The position numbers and the translations under genes are program-made. A DNA stretch of 20,149 bases from the NCBI GenBank assembly GCA_002718735.1, contig PBFR01000038.1, positions 1 to 20,149 on the forward strand. Direction: 5' to 3'. This document shows, one piece after another, positions 8,268 to 15,254 of the stretch. Each line of letters begins with the position of its first letter. The stretch's first letter is position 1. The DNA is from Halobacteriovoraceae bacterium (GTDB lineage Bacteria; Bdellovibrionota; Bacteriovoracia; Bacteriovoracales; Bacteriovoracaceae). Under the pieces are notes generated by a model. The model was not told the origin of the DNA. It searched no databases and worked only from the letters and a program-made list of their open reading frames with translations.

Positions 8268-9112
8268 AGAACAAGATTTCCAAACAAGGCCAACCCAAAT
8301 AAAAGAAGGTGAATGCCAGCAAACTTTAAGGCCTCATTGAGGTGTGCACCATCTTTATTATATCTGACGATCTTCAATACCTTTATAAGAATTGGAAGTG
8401 CGATCAAAGGTGCCCAGGTATTTAATTTGATTAAACCCAAATATGGCAGAATTAAAGTGGCGTATAAAGATCCAACATAGACACCAAGTGGAAGTCTAGT
8501 TGCCATGGTGAGCTTCCCAACTGTCTTGTCAGTTTTTCTATCTCTGAGATTATTAATCATGATTAGTGAGGTAGAAAGGAGTCCAACTTGTGAGGCCACT
8601 AGAAACACAATTGGTGGAAGCTCTAGAGAGTAAATATAGAAAGATCCACAGACGGCAAAAAGACCAAAGAACAAGAAAACAAAGATTTCCCCCAATCCTT
8701 TGTATGCTAAGGGTAAAGGTCCACCAGTATATCCATAACTCAAATAAAGCGAAAGTACACCAAGAACGAGAACGACTGGGCCACCACGCAAGAAAAGAAA
8801 AACACCCAGAATTGAGGCCAAAGCGATTGCAATATGTCCCCACATCATCGTGGTTTTAATAGACACATCTCCAGCACTAGAGACACGCCTTGGTCCAACC
8901 CTTTCTACATCTGCGCCCTTAATCGCGTCGACGGCATCGTTGTAGAAGTTTGTGGCCAACTGAATACAAAGAGATGCAGCAAGACACAGGGTAAGATATA
9001 AATAGTTGGTTTTGTCATACAAGTTGATCAAAAGACCATGGGCCACGACTGGCGGGATTATAGCTGCCACTAAGGTCTTAGGTCTTGATGCTGCAAGAAT
9101 ATGTTTAATCAT
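8264..9112 (-). CDS. menA: 1,4-Dihydroxy-2-naphthoate polyprenyltransferase
   Basis: MenA attaches the polyprenyl tail to DHNA in the inner membrane, giving demethylmenaquinone. It is a UbiA-superfamily integral membrane protein of 282 aa with about eight to nine hydrophobic segments and the two Asp-rich motifs that bind prenyl diphosphate through Mg2+: NDAVDAIKGAD (58-68) and NNLRDRKTD (187-195). The loop YTGGPLPLAYKGLGE (128-142) is typical of MenA rather than UbiA. Both ends overlap neighbours by 4 bp (ATGA with menH upstream and with menC downstream), so it is tightly coupled inside the men operon. Confidence 0.95.
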   Translation of the reverse strand: MIKHILAASRPKTLVAAIIPPVVAHGLLINLYDKTNYLYLTLCLAASLCIQLATNFYNDAVDAIKGADVERVGPRRVSSAGDVSIKTTMMWGHIAIALASILGVFLFLRGGPVVLVLGVLSLYLSYGYTGGPLPLAYKGLGEIFVFLFFGLFAVCGSFYIYSLELPPIVFLVASQVGLLSTSLIMINNLRDRKTDKTVGKLTMATRLPLGVYVGSLYATLILPYLGLIKLNTWAPLIALPILIKVLKIVRYNKDGAHLNEALKFAGIHLLLFGLALFGNLVL

Positions 9113-9759
9113 AATTGTGCTACCTTATTTTTTATAATCTCAAGTATCTCTTGCTCATTCTGTAGAAGTCGATGGCCACATGGAAGATAAATACATTCTA
9201 CTCCCAAGGGTTCGATCTCCTTTTTACAGTATTCGCTATATTTGTTGTCTTTAATACCATTAACCCAAACTATTTTACCGGATTCTCTTTTAATCGTCTC
9301 AGTATAATTTTTTTGCTTGGACAGCCCAAACTCCTTGAACATGTTAATTAAGACTGCTTTGTCATAGCTTTCAGAGGAAATCGCCAAGTCATGCTTAAAA
9401 AGATCAAGTGAATTCCAGTACTCTAAGAACTCATCTTTATTTAAGGTCTTAAGTTTATTAATGAACGCCTCTTCAATTACCAGTCTTTGTTCTACACTTT
9501 CAGAGTCAAGGCCTGCATGGCCTGCCAATGAGAAAAACAGCTTAGGCCTAAACCGCTCTAAAAGCTCAAGAGCAAACCGGGCACCAAAGGAGTACCCTAT
9601 AACGACATCCCCATCCGAAATGCTTATGCTGCGATAAGCTTCTTCCTTGCTTGCACGGCATAAGCTGTACATATCATATGCTTCAACATCAAATTGTGAT
9701 TTGAGAAAATCGAACTGAGATTTATTGCCTAGGAATCCATGAAAGCAATGAAGCTTCAA
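9109..9759 (-). CDS. menH: MenH-like alpha/beta hydrolase (SHCHC synthase)
   Basis: MenH removes pyruvate from SEPHCHC to give SHCHC. The 216-aa protein has the alpha/beta-hydrolase oxyanion loop HGFLGN (7-12), the nucleophile elbow IGYSFGAR (54-61, Ser57), a late Asp in NGIKDNKY (Asp171) and the catalytic His in CGHRLL (His196). GYSFGAR closely resembles GYSLGGR of characterised MenH. It is short (E. coli 252), with a trimmed lid. It is placed between menD and menA as expected. The start is TTG (rc of 9757-9759) overlapping the menD stop as TTGA, with GGAG about eight bases upstream. Substrate identity rests mainly on context. Confidence 0.88.
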   Translation of the reverse strand: MKLHCFHGFLGNKSQFDFLKSQFDVEAYDMYSLCRASKEEAYRSISISDGDVVIGYSFGARFALELLERFRPKLFFSLAGHAGLDSESVEQRLVIEEAFINKLKTLNKDEFLEYWNSLDLFKHDLAISSESYDKAVLINMFKEFGLSKQKNYTETIKRESGKIVWVNGIKDNKYSEYCKKEIEPLGVECIYLPCGHRLLQNEQEILEIIKNKVAQL

Positions 9760-11087
9760 GACATTAGCTCCCTAAAGCACTCAAGAGTCTGTTCAGGTGA
9801 AATTTTAACAATATGTACTTGTTCAGGGACATTCATGTTGAGTTTTTTACCTTCAAGCATGGTTTCGTCATTAATGCCCACCCTTTCAAATATTCTGCCG
9901 CCATTGTTATCAAGAACATAAACTTCAAGATTTGATGGAAGTTCCATGCATGCCCCAATGTCGTAAAGAAAGGTCAAATCGCCCAGCACACAAAAAACTT
10001 TTTCAGTCATAGAATTTGCCAAACCAATGGCACTAGATAATTGCCCATCAATACCATTGGCACCGCGATTTCCATATGTTCTAAACTTCTTTGTTTGTAC
10101 TGTTTCAAAGTCCCTTATAACTGAGCTATTTCCAAGGTAGACAACGCTATCTTCCGGCAAAACTTCCTGCCAGTTCTGAAACCAACTCCACTGACTCTCT
10201 GGGTACTTCTTAAATACTTCACGGTTAAAGCTTGAACTGAATTTTCCTCGCTTAGGATTTAATTGAGCTATAGAGGTAAATTCTAGATCAGAGCAAACCT
10301 GGCCATGAGAAAGAGCGGAAAGACCTCGAGGATCAATGCTGAAAACATCAATTTCCTCAGTGTCCACCACTCTCCAAAGTTTGCTTAGTGGAGTATGGCC
10401 AATTCTTACAATAGAGTCGAAATAGCCATCTCTATACATTTTTAGAAGTTCAAACTCATTTGTTATAGGACTTTGATCCTTGGCCCATGAAAGTGTCTCT
10501 GCGTACACAAAATCAGTCTTTTTCTTAAGCGCCATAACGAGCTCTCTTAAAGAACCCCTAGCATGAGAAAACAGAAACAGAGTTCTCTCATGAGAATCAA
10601 CAAAGTCTTTTAGCTCGTTCAGGTTTGACTCAACTACAGTATTAGCTCTTTCCAAATATTTATCCACCAACACATTAATGTGTAGTGGAAATTCAGGTTC
10701 AACAATTTCCATTGCTCCAGCATCGCTGCTCAGAACCTCAACTTGTTGAGAGGCGATATTTGAGCTTGCCCCAAAATGATCGATTGTTTGGGCGGCACCT
10801 GTGCCATGAAGTCTCTTAGGCCTATCCCCTGAAACAAGAATAAATGGTATGTCCGAATACTTTGCTTCAACCATGGCGGAGAGGCACTCAGATACAGCTG
10901 TACCGCTAGTTACACAGACTGCGGCCAATTCCCCGGCCATGCAAGAGCCAAGGGCCTTAAAGCTTGCTGATCTTTCATCTAATTCGTAGTGAAAGGTGGC
11001 ATTTGGGAACAGGGATTTTAACTTATGGTTTCTGGCACCAGAGCAAAAATACAGCTTTTGAATGTCACCTAGTTTAAATATTTTCAT
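9756..11087 (-). CDS. menD: SEPHCHC synthase, short form
   Basis: MenD is the ThDP- and Mg-dependent enzyme that joins isochorismate and 2-oxoglutarate. Family signatures in order: CSGARN (15-20), ELDERSASF (35-43), TSGTAVSECLSAMVEA (60-75), ILVSGDRPKRLHGTGAAQTI (83-102), YGNRGANGIDGQLSSAIG (338-355), VLGDLTFLYD (367-376, Mg/ThDP site) and VLDNNGGRIF (391-400). Total length is 443 aa against 556 in E. coli. Part of the saving is in the middle domain, and part is after DNNGGRIF, where only 43 residues remain. The start ATG overlaps the menF 3' end by 14 bp. The key cofactor motifs are intact, so I expect an active enzyme. Confidence 0.95.
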   Translation of the reverse strand: MKIFKLGDIQKLYFCSGARNHKLKSLFPNATFHYELDERSASFKALGSCMAGELAAVCVTSGTAVSECLSAMVEAKYSDIPFILVSGDRPKRLHGTGAAQTIDHFGASSNIASQQVEVLSSDAGAMEIVEPEFPLHINVLVDKYLERANTVVESNLNELKDFVDSHERTLFLFSHARGSLRELVMALKKKTDFVYAETLSWAKDQSPITNEFELLKMYRDGYFDSIVRIGHTPLSKLWRVVDTEEIDVFSIDPRGLSALSHGQVCSDLEFTSIAQLNPKRGKFSSSFNREVFKKYPESQWSWFQNWQEVLPEDSVVYLGNSSVIRDFETVQTKKFRTYGNRGANGIDGQLSSAIGLANSMTEKVFCVLGDLTFLYDIGACMELPSNLEVYVLDNNGGRIFERVGINDETMLEGKKLNMNVPEQVHIVKISPEQTLECFRELMS

Positions 11088-12105
11088 TAAAGAATATGTC
11101 CCTAATTACTTTTCTTTTTCTTTTAATCTCAGAAAGTTCATTTTCTATAGTGGATTCTTTTACAACGCCACCACCACTTTCGATCCAATAAGAATTCTTA
11201 TCCCACTGGATGTTCCTAATGGCCACTAAGGCAAAAGCTTTTTCACCGTGCTCAACCCCTATCACACCACCGAATTTTCTATTGGGGTGTTTATTATAGT
11301 ACTTACTGTTTTTAATAAACTCTTTAGCTACTTTTTGAGGGTATCCACCAAGTGCAGCAGTGGGTCCAAGCAGGGAGGACAACTCAACTACGTTAAGATT
11401 GCTTTCAAATGAGATATCAGTACGAAGATGGGCCAAAGTGCCAAAAGTCTCTATTTTAGCACTTCCAACACTCAGGGCACTTTGTCCTTCCAATTTATTT
11501 CGAAGATCTTTTACTACCAAGTGATGTTCTATAAGTTCTTTTTTATCTTCTAGAAGCTCATGCGCTCTATCTATTGGTCTTGTAGAGGCAAGTGCCATGC
11601 TTTGAAACTTCTTCCCTTCTTTGGCAAAAAGAATCTCAGGTGTTGAGCCAAGGATGCCACCTTCTTGATCCCATAACCCATAATTAAGCCCAAGTCTTGC
11701 TTTGAGTATGCCAAAAATAACTTCTTTAAGTTTAGTACTGTCTTTTGAATAACTTTCCCTACTGATCAAGACAACTTTTTCAAAGTCCTCGTCAAACTCA
11801 TTCAAGGCCTTCTCAATATCTTCTAAATAGGTCGAATCATCATTTCCCTGAATCTCAGGAAGTGTAGTCGAAATCTCTGGCAACTGGATATCGTCGATGT
11901 GGGCAAAGCATACAAATTCAGGGATATACTCCCAGCTATTTTCATTAAAAAAGTCTCGTTGAAAAAACCTGACCTCACCCTCAGTAAGGGAATCTCCTAG
12001 GCCAAAGACAATTTGATCTTTTTCAAAATAGGCCATAAGGGCGCCTCTTTCACAGAAGAGTTCCCAATCAAGTTTATCTAGGGATATATGAATTTGCTTT
12101 TTCAT
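11074..12105 (-). CDS. menF: Isochorismate synthase
   Basis: MenF converts chorismate to isochorismate, the first committed step. The chorismate-binding fold is shown by STPEILF (154-160), ALASTRP (171-177), TLAHLRT (223-229), GPTAALGGYP (247-256), RKFGGVIG (276-283), FALVAIRN (291-298) and IESGGGVVKEST (308-319), with Glu-rich Mg-binding sequence IENELSEI beyond. At 343 aa it is shorter than E. coli MenF (431), mainly in the N-terminal half. It is the first gene of the minus-strand men operon. No clear Shine-Dalgarno precedes ATG 12103-12105 (upstream ACGAAT). Confidence 0.93.
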   Translation of the reverse strand: MKKQIHISLDKLDWELFCERGALMAYFEKDQIVFGLGDSLTEGEVRFFQRDFFNENSWEYIPEFVCFAHIDDIQLPEISTTLPEIQGNDDSTYLEDIEKALNEFDEDFEKVVLISRESYSKDSTKLKEVIFGILKARLGLNYGLWDQEGGILGSTPEILFAKEGKKFQSMALASTRPIDRAHELLEDKKELIEHHLVVKDLRNKLEGQSALSVGSAKIETFGTLAHLRTDISFESNLNVVELSSLLGPTAALGGYPQKVAKEFIKNSKYYNKHPNRKFGGVIGVEHGEKAFALVAIRNIQWDKNSYWIESGGGVVKESTIENELSEIKRKRKVIRDIFFNENI

Positions 12106-12153
12106 ATTCGTAATTTGGCCAAATAGTGCTTAAACATTCTTAAAGTTCCGCCT

Positions 12154-12182
12154 AATGTAGTGAGGTGAAATTGATAAATCAA
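12154..12182 (-). promoter_or_regulatory. Candidate promoter of the menFDHACE operon
   Basis: On the minus strand TTGATT (rc of 12177-12182) and TACATT (rc of 12154-12159) are 17 bp apart, giving a start near 12147 and a leader of about 40 nt before menF. The -35 overlaps a small palindrome, TTGAT-AA-ATCAA (12171-12182). A second possible pair is TTGAGG (rc of 12225-12230) with TACAGT (rc of 12202-12207), also 17 bp apart. Matches are partial. Confidence 0.3.
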
Positions 12183-12229
12183 TATCTAATACAGAAAAAT
12201 CACTGTATATGCTTGAGCTTTACACCTCA
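12161..12229. repeat. Inverted repeat TGAGGTG ... CACCTCA
   Basis: TGAGGTG at 12161-12167 has its exact reverse complement at 12223-12229, 55 bp apart, in the menF-ubiE divergent region. The arms flank the ATACAG/CTGTAT pair. They could be regulator half-sites, but seven-base arms at this distance can also arise by chance. Confidence 0.35.
12189..12208. promoter_or_regulatory. Operator-like inverted repeat ATACAG-N8-CTGTAT
   Basis: Six-base arms at 12189-12194 and 12203-12208 are separated by eight bases, so like faces of the two half-sites are about 14 bp apart. The right arm overlaps one candidate -10 box of the menF operon. It resembles a dimeric-repressor site. It is not a LexA box of the CTGT-N8-ACAG type, because the half-sites are in the opposite order. 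Confidence 0.35.
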
Positions 12230-12231
12230 AC

Positions 12232-12299
12232 GCGTCAAAACCTTTAATTTGTACAATATTTATCAGTTTTTTTCTCTTCATACTTGTCATTTTTGACGC
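12232..12299. repeat. Inverted repeat GCGTCAAAA ... TTTTGACGC
   Basis: A perfect nine-base inverted repeat has arms at 12232-12240 and 12291-12299, with 50 bp between. Each arm, read toward one gene, contains a TTGACG that resembles a -35 box: one faces menF and one faces ubiE. The arms may therefore be the mirrored -35 regions of two divergent promoters or paired operator sites. Confidence 0.4.
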
Positions 12300-12356
12300 A
12301 AAACAGTAAGAAGCAAAGATACAAATTAATAATCTACAGAAGATCATGGTGCACCT

Positions 12357-13022
12357 ATGCCAAAAGCAGCTTTTATAAAGACAATGTTTGACGATATCTC
12401 AGACAAATACGACCTACTGAACGACATCCTTTCACTGGGTATCCACCGTTTATGGAAAAAGAAACTGGCCAATAAGATTTTGACCTCCAAACCTGAGAGC
12501 TTTCTTGATTGTGCTACAGGTACAGGAGACATTGCCAATCTAATTGACTCCCACGGGGTGCAAACCCAGGGTATTGATTTCTCTCCAAATATGATTGAAT
12601 TGGCGAAAAAGAGAAGCTCACATATAGCATTTCAAGTGGATGATCTTATGGGTCTTAGCTTTCAAGATAAGACATTTGATGCAAGCAATGTTTCTTTTGG
12701 TATCCGAAATGTTGAAGACGTCTCTGTTGCCCTATCAGAGATGGCAAGGGTGTCTAAACAAAGTGTTTTTGTCATGGAGTTTGGCCAACCAGAAAACAAA
12801 CTTTTCAAGTCCATTTATTTTATGATCATGAGAGGCTTTATTCCAGCCATTGGAAAGGTTTTTAATAGACAAAGAGAGTATGAATACCTAATAGAGTCCT
12901 CCTCAACATTTCCATCAGGAGCCAAGTTTCTTGAAATAATGAAGAGCTCAACAGGTTTTAAAACGTTCAAAGCAACTCCCCTTTTTGGCGGTGTTGTCTA
13001 TATCTACGAAGCACATAACTAA
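12357..13022 (+). CDS. ubiE: Demethylmenaquinone methyltransferase (UbiE/MenG family)
   Basis: This enzyme carries out the last step of menaquinone synthesis, C-methylation of demethylmenaquinone with SAM. Family signatures are MFDDISDKYDLLND (10-23), GIHRLWKKKL (28-37), SAM motif LDCATGTGDIA (50-60), DFSPNMIELA (74-83), NVSFGIRNVED (111-121), and the C-terminal YEYLIESS and TPLFGGVVYIYEA (207-219). Length 221 aa is near the usual 250. The Shine-Dalgarno is weak (AGAAG). An ATG at 12346 is out of frame and not used. Placement beside menB and divergent from the other men genes makes menaquinone the likely substrate; whether ubiquinone is also made cannot be told from this window. The symbol menG is equally fitting. 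Confidence 0.95.
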   Translation: MPKAAFIKTMFDDISDKYDLLNDILSLGIHRLWKKKLANKILTSKPESFLDCATGTGDIANLIDSHGVQTQGIDFSPNMIELAKKRSSHIAFQVDDLMGLSFQDKTFDASNVSFGIRNVEDVSVALSEMARVSKQSVFVMEFGQPENKLFKSIYFMIMRGFIPAIGKVFNRQREYEYLIESSSTFPSGAKFLEIMKSSTGFKTFKATPLFGGVVYIYEAHN

Positions 13023-13039
13023 TACAAAGGTAGAATCAC

Positions 13040-13936
13040 ATGGTTTCTGAAATTTTTGATCCTGAACAGTGGAATGAAGTAAACGGCTTTAATTTTACAG
13101 ATATAACTTATCACAGAGCTAAAGACCAAGGTACAGTGAGGATTGCATTTAATAGACCAGAGGTTAGAAACGCTTTTAGGCCTCATACGGTAGATGAACT
13201 TTATAGAGCACTTGATCACGCTAGGCAAACAAGTGATGTTGGAGTTGTTTTAATCACAGGCAACGGTCCATCTCCTAAGGATGCTGGCTGGGCCTTTTGC
13301 AGTGGTGGCGATCAAAGAATTAGAGGCAAAGATGGGTATAAGTACGAAACAGGCAACCCACTTGAAAAAGATTTGGCCAGAGCGGGCAGACTACACATCC
13401 TTGAGGTCCAAAGGCTTATAAGGTTTATGCCAAAAATTGTAGTGGCAGTTGTTCCAGGTTGGGCCGTGGGTGGAGGTCATTCTCTCCACGTCGTGTGTGA
13501 CATGACTATTGCTTCAAAAGAGCACGCCGTGTTCAAACAAACGGACCCAGACGTGGCAAGCTTCGACTCTGGCTATGGTTCAGCATACCTTGCAAAGCAG
13601 GTTGGTCAGAAAAGGGCACGTGAAATTTTCTTTTTAGGTTTAAATTATAGTGCTCAAGAGGCCTTCGACATGGGCATGGTGAATCTGGTAGTTCCTCATA
13701 AAGAACTTGAAACTAAAGCATTGGAGTGGGCAAAAATAATGAACTCCAAATCTCCGACTGCAATGAGAATGTTAAAGTTTGGATTTAACATGACTGATGA
13801 TGGAATGGTTGGCCAACAGCTTTTTGCAGGAGAGGCCACTCGTCTTGCTTATGGAACCGAAGAGGCACAAGAAGGTAGAGACTCCTTTCTTGAAAAGCGC
13901 GACCAAGATTTTAGTTCTTTCCCATGGCATTACTAA
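13040..13936 (+). CDS. menB: 1,4-Dihydroxy-2-naphthoyl-CoA synthase
   Basis: MenB closes the naphthoquinol ring of OSB-CoA. It is a crotonase-fold protein of 298 aa with RPEVRNAFRPHTVDEL (39-54), FCSGGDQRIRGKDGYKYE (86-103), GWAVGGGHSLHVVCD (140-154), QTDPDVASFDSGYGSAYLA (167-185) and QKRAREIFFLG (190-200). The SGGDQ..RG.DGYKY signature is specific for MenB in this superfamily. Asp169 stands where E. coli MenB has the bicarbonate-binding Gly156, which places it with the bicarbonate-independent enzymes such as that of Mycobacterium. An AAAGGTAG ribosome site lies upstream. It is separated from ubiE by 17 bp and followed by a strong terminator. Confidence 0.96.
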   Translation: MVSEIFDPEQWNEVNGFNFTDITYHRAKDQGTVRIAFNRPEVRNAFRPHTVDELYRALDHARQTSDVGVVLITGNGPSPKDAGWAFCSGGDQRIRGKDGYKYETGNPLEKDLARAGRLHILEVQRLIRFMPKIVVAVVPGWAVGGGHSLHVVCDMTIASKEHAVFKQTDPDVASFDSGYGSAYLAKQVGQKRAREIFFLGLNYSAQEAFDMGMVNLVVPHKELETKALEWAKIMNSKSPTAMRMLKFGFNMTDDGMVGQQLFAGEATRLAYGTEEAQEGRDSFLEKRDQDFSSFPWHY

Positions 13937-13984
13937 TTAAATCCGAACATTAAATTTAGAAATTAAATTCATTTCAAAAACACA

Positions 13985-14014
13985 TAGAGTGAGAATGTAA
14001 GAATTCTCACTCTA
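13985..14014 (+). terminator. Hairpin terminator after menB
   Basis: A perfect 12-bp stem, TAGAGTGAGAAT (13985-13996) with ATTCTCACTCTA (14003-14014), encloses a six-base loop and is followed by CTTTCTATTAAATTTT. The tract is rich in T but not a pure run. A-rich sequence on the other side means it could also work on the minus strand. Confidence 0.75.
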
Positions 14015-14195
14015 CTTTCTATTAAATTTTACTCAGTTTTTTAGTTATTGCAGACCTCTTGTTATCTCAACACCTTATCGGCTATGCCCAAATTGTCCTC
14101 TCGGATACCGTTCACTAAAAAAAAATGAAGTCCTCAGACTCAAAATTTATTGTTTGGTTATGGCAAACCTATTGCACTAGCAACCACACGCTAAC

Positions 14196-14210
14196 AAGGC
14201 ATCATGCCTT
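14196..14210 (+). other. Small leader hairpin before the FAS1 gene
   Basis: AAGGCA-TCA-TGCCTT followed by TTTAAAA lies 32 bp upstream of the ATG and just before the AGGAGG. It looks like a miniature terminator or a 5'-UTR stabilising hairpin, or simply a palindromic operator. Confidence 0.35.
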
Positions 14211-14241
14211 TTAAAACTTAAACCTGAGAACAGGAGGAAAC

Positions 14242-15009
14242 ATGAAATTATTAGTAGCACTTTTGGCCTGTGGAGTTGCCTTTACTGGCTGTAACCAATC
14301 TGATGGCGGTGGAAGTAAATCCAAAGCAGTAAATGAAACTAGCACTGGAAACTACATGGATGCAATGGAGTTTCTAAGAGCTAAAAAAGAGTACACTAAA
14401 CTGGTAGAGATCATCGAAGCAAACGGATTGCAAGATGAGTTTATGAAAGAAGAAGAGTCTACAGTTTTTGCTCCAACGAACAAAGGGTTTGAGACTCTGA
14501 CAGATGAATCCTTTGACCAGCTTCTTAAAAACAAAGAAATTGCTGAAAGAATTATCCGTCACCATATAGTAAGTGGCAAGCTTTCAAACGCAGACCTGAA
14601 GGCCAAAGATGAAGTCGTTACTAAACTGGGTGAAACAGTGGCCGTAAAGAAAACAAACTTTGGAGGCCTTGCTGAGGCAGACGTAGTTAGTCCAAACAAC
14701 GGTTACAGATATGGTTACGTACATGGAATCAACAGAGTATTAATGCCTCTTGGAGAAACTAAAGGCGAAACTAAGGGAGATGAAAAATTCCCAGATGAAA
14801 AGGTTCCTCAAGAGCAACAACAAGAGCAAGGAAAAGTTCCTGACGAGCAACAACAAGAGCAACAGCAGGAGCAAGGCAAAGAAACTAAAGGTGATGAAAA
14901 ATTCCCAGATGAAAAAGTTCCTCAAGAGCAACAACAAGAGCAAGGAAAAATACCTGACGAGCAACAACAAGAACAACAAGAGCAGGGACAAGAACAACAA
15001 CAAGGTTAG
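14242..15009 (+). CDS. FAS1 (fasciclin) domain lipoprotein with Glu/Gln-rich repeat tail
   Basis: The 255-aa protein starts with a lipoprotein signal peptide ending in the lipobox FTGC (lipidated Cys17). A linker leads to one fasciclin/beta-ig-h3 domain (about 37-170): STVFAPTNKGFETL (73-86), IIRHHIVSGKL (104-114) and YVHGINRVLMP (159-169) are the family landmarks. FAS1 domains are extracellular adhesion or polymer-binding modules. From about 172 the tail is low complexity (E, Q, K, P, D) and built of a 38-residue unit present twice. The tail could act as a flexible, charged stalk or surface-exposed region. AGGAGG lies four bases upstream of ATG. It is monocistronic, with its own terminator 27 bp downstream. 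Confidence 0.9.
   Translation: MKLLVALLACGVAFTGCNQSDGGGSKSKAVNETSTGNYMDAMEFLRAKKEYTKLVEIIEANGLQDEFMKEEESTVFAPTNKGFETLTDESFDQLLKNKEIAERIIRHHIVSGKLSNADLKAKDEVVTKLGETVAVKKTNFGGLAEADVVSPNNGYRYGYVHGINRVLMPLGETKGETKGDEKFPDEKVPQEQQQEQGKVPDEQQQEQQQEQGKETKGDEKFPDEKVPQEQQQEQGKIPDEQQQEQQEQGQEQQQG
14767..14997 (+). repeat. Two-copy 114-bp tandem repeat inside the FAS1 gene
   Basis: The unit starting ETKGDEKFPDEKVPQEQQQE runs 14767-14880 and again from 14881, keeping frame (38 codons). The first 90 bases of the two copies differ at only a handful of positions, including GTT versus ATA, so the duplication is recent. The second copy drifts into irregular CAA/GAA codons. Shorter EQQQEQ sub-repeats occur inside each unit. 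Confidence 0.9.
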
Positions 15010-15036
15010 TCCAGTCCTTATAAATGATTGTTACTG

Positions 15037-15066
15037 GGAGGCCTCATAGGCCTCCTTCTTATTTTT
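15037..15066 (+). terminator. Rho-independent terminator after the FAS1 gene
   Basis: GGAGGCCT (15037-15044) pairs perfectly with AGGCCTCC (15048-15055) around a CAT loop, and TTCTTATTTTT follows directly. This is a classic intrinsic terminator. Confidence 0.9.
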
Positions 15067-15069
15067 AAA

Positions 15070-15090
15070 GACTGTCCTGAATTTTGTGTA
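15070..15090. mobile_element. Possible end of a decayed IS256-family element
   Basis: The 21 bases at 15070-15090 (GACTGTCC...TTTTGTGTA) resemble the terminal inverted repeats I recall for IS256-family elements, which commonly carry a TTTTGTGTA-like core. It lies just beyond the FAS1 terminator and about 500 bp beyond the transposase remnant, roughly where the C-terminal side of such an element would end. No matching opposite end was found near 15900, so this is tentative. Confidence 0.3.
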
Positions 15091-15254
15091 TTGAGAGAAA
15101 CCTCAACTCCTTAAAATCTAAACATTATTTCAGTACCTTAACGAAATCGTCAATTCTTTTTACATATAAACCTTACTCGACTTTTCAAATAATCTTCATT
15201 TGATCATAAAAGTTGGCAAAATCAATTCATTCAAAGATTAAAAACATTTGAAGT

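Larger units (their letters stand above)
13937..14241. other. Intergenic region menB to FAS1 lipoprotein gene
   Basis: In these 305 bp I see the menB terminator (13985-14014), a run of nine A at 14117-14125, a small inverted pair GTTTG/CAAAC (14152-14156, 14164-14168), a leader hairpin (14196-14210) and AGGAGG at 14232-14237 for the next gene. No coding frame or convincing promoter was recognised. Confidence 0.5.

Noticed and set aside
8590..8859. 89-codon basic frame opposite menA
   Set aside because: It is antisense to the clear menA reading frame, and its composition reflects complementary codons.
12171..12182. FNR site (TTGAT-N4-ATCAA)
   Set aside because: The half-sites match, but the spacer is two bases, not four, which would break dimer geometry.
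12189..12208. LexA box
   Set aside because: The half-sites are ACAG-N8-CTGT, the reverse order of the CTGT-N8-ACAG box, and men genes are not expected in an SOS regulon.
14076..14083. Flagellar sigma-28 -10 box (GCCGATAA) on the minus strand
   Set aside because: No TAAA-type -35 is found at the required distance, and no minus-strand gene starts downstream.
14740..15003. Leu-rich frame opposite the FAS1 repeat, minus strand
   Set aside because: Poly-Leu comes from the antisense of the Gln/Glu codons; it is not a real membrane protein.
14750..15049. Lys/Asn/Ser-rich open frame over the repeat tail, plus strand
   Set aside because: It is the shifted frame of the CAA/GAA-rich FAS1 repeat; there is no ribosome site, and the protein composition only mirrors the DNA repeat.
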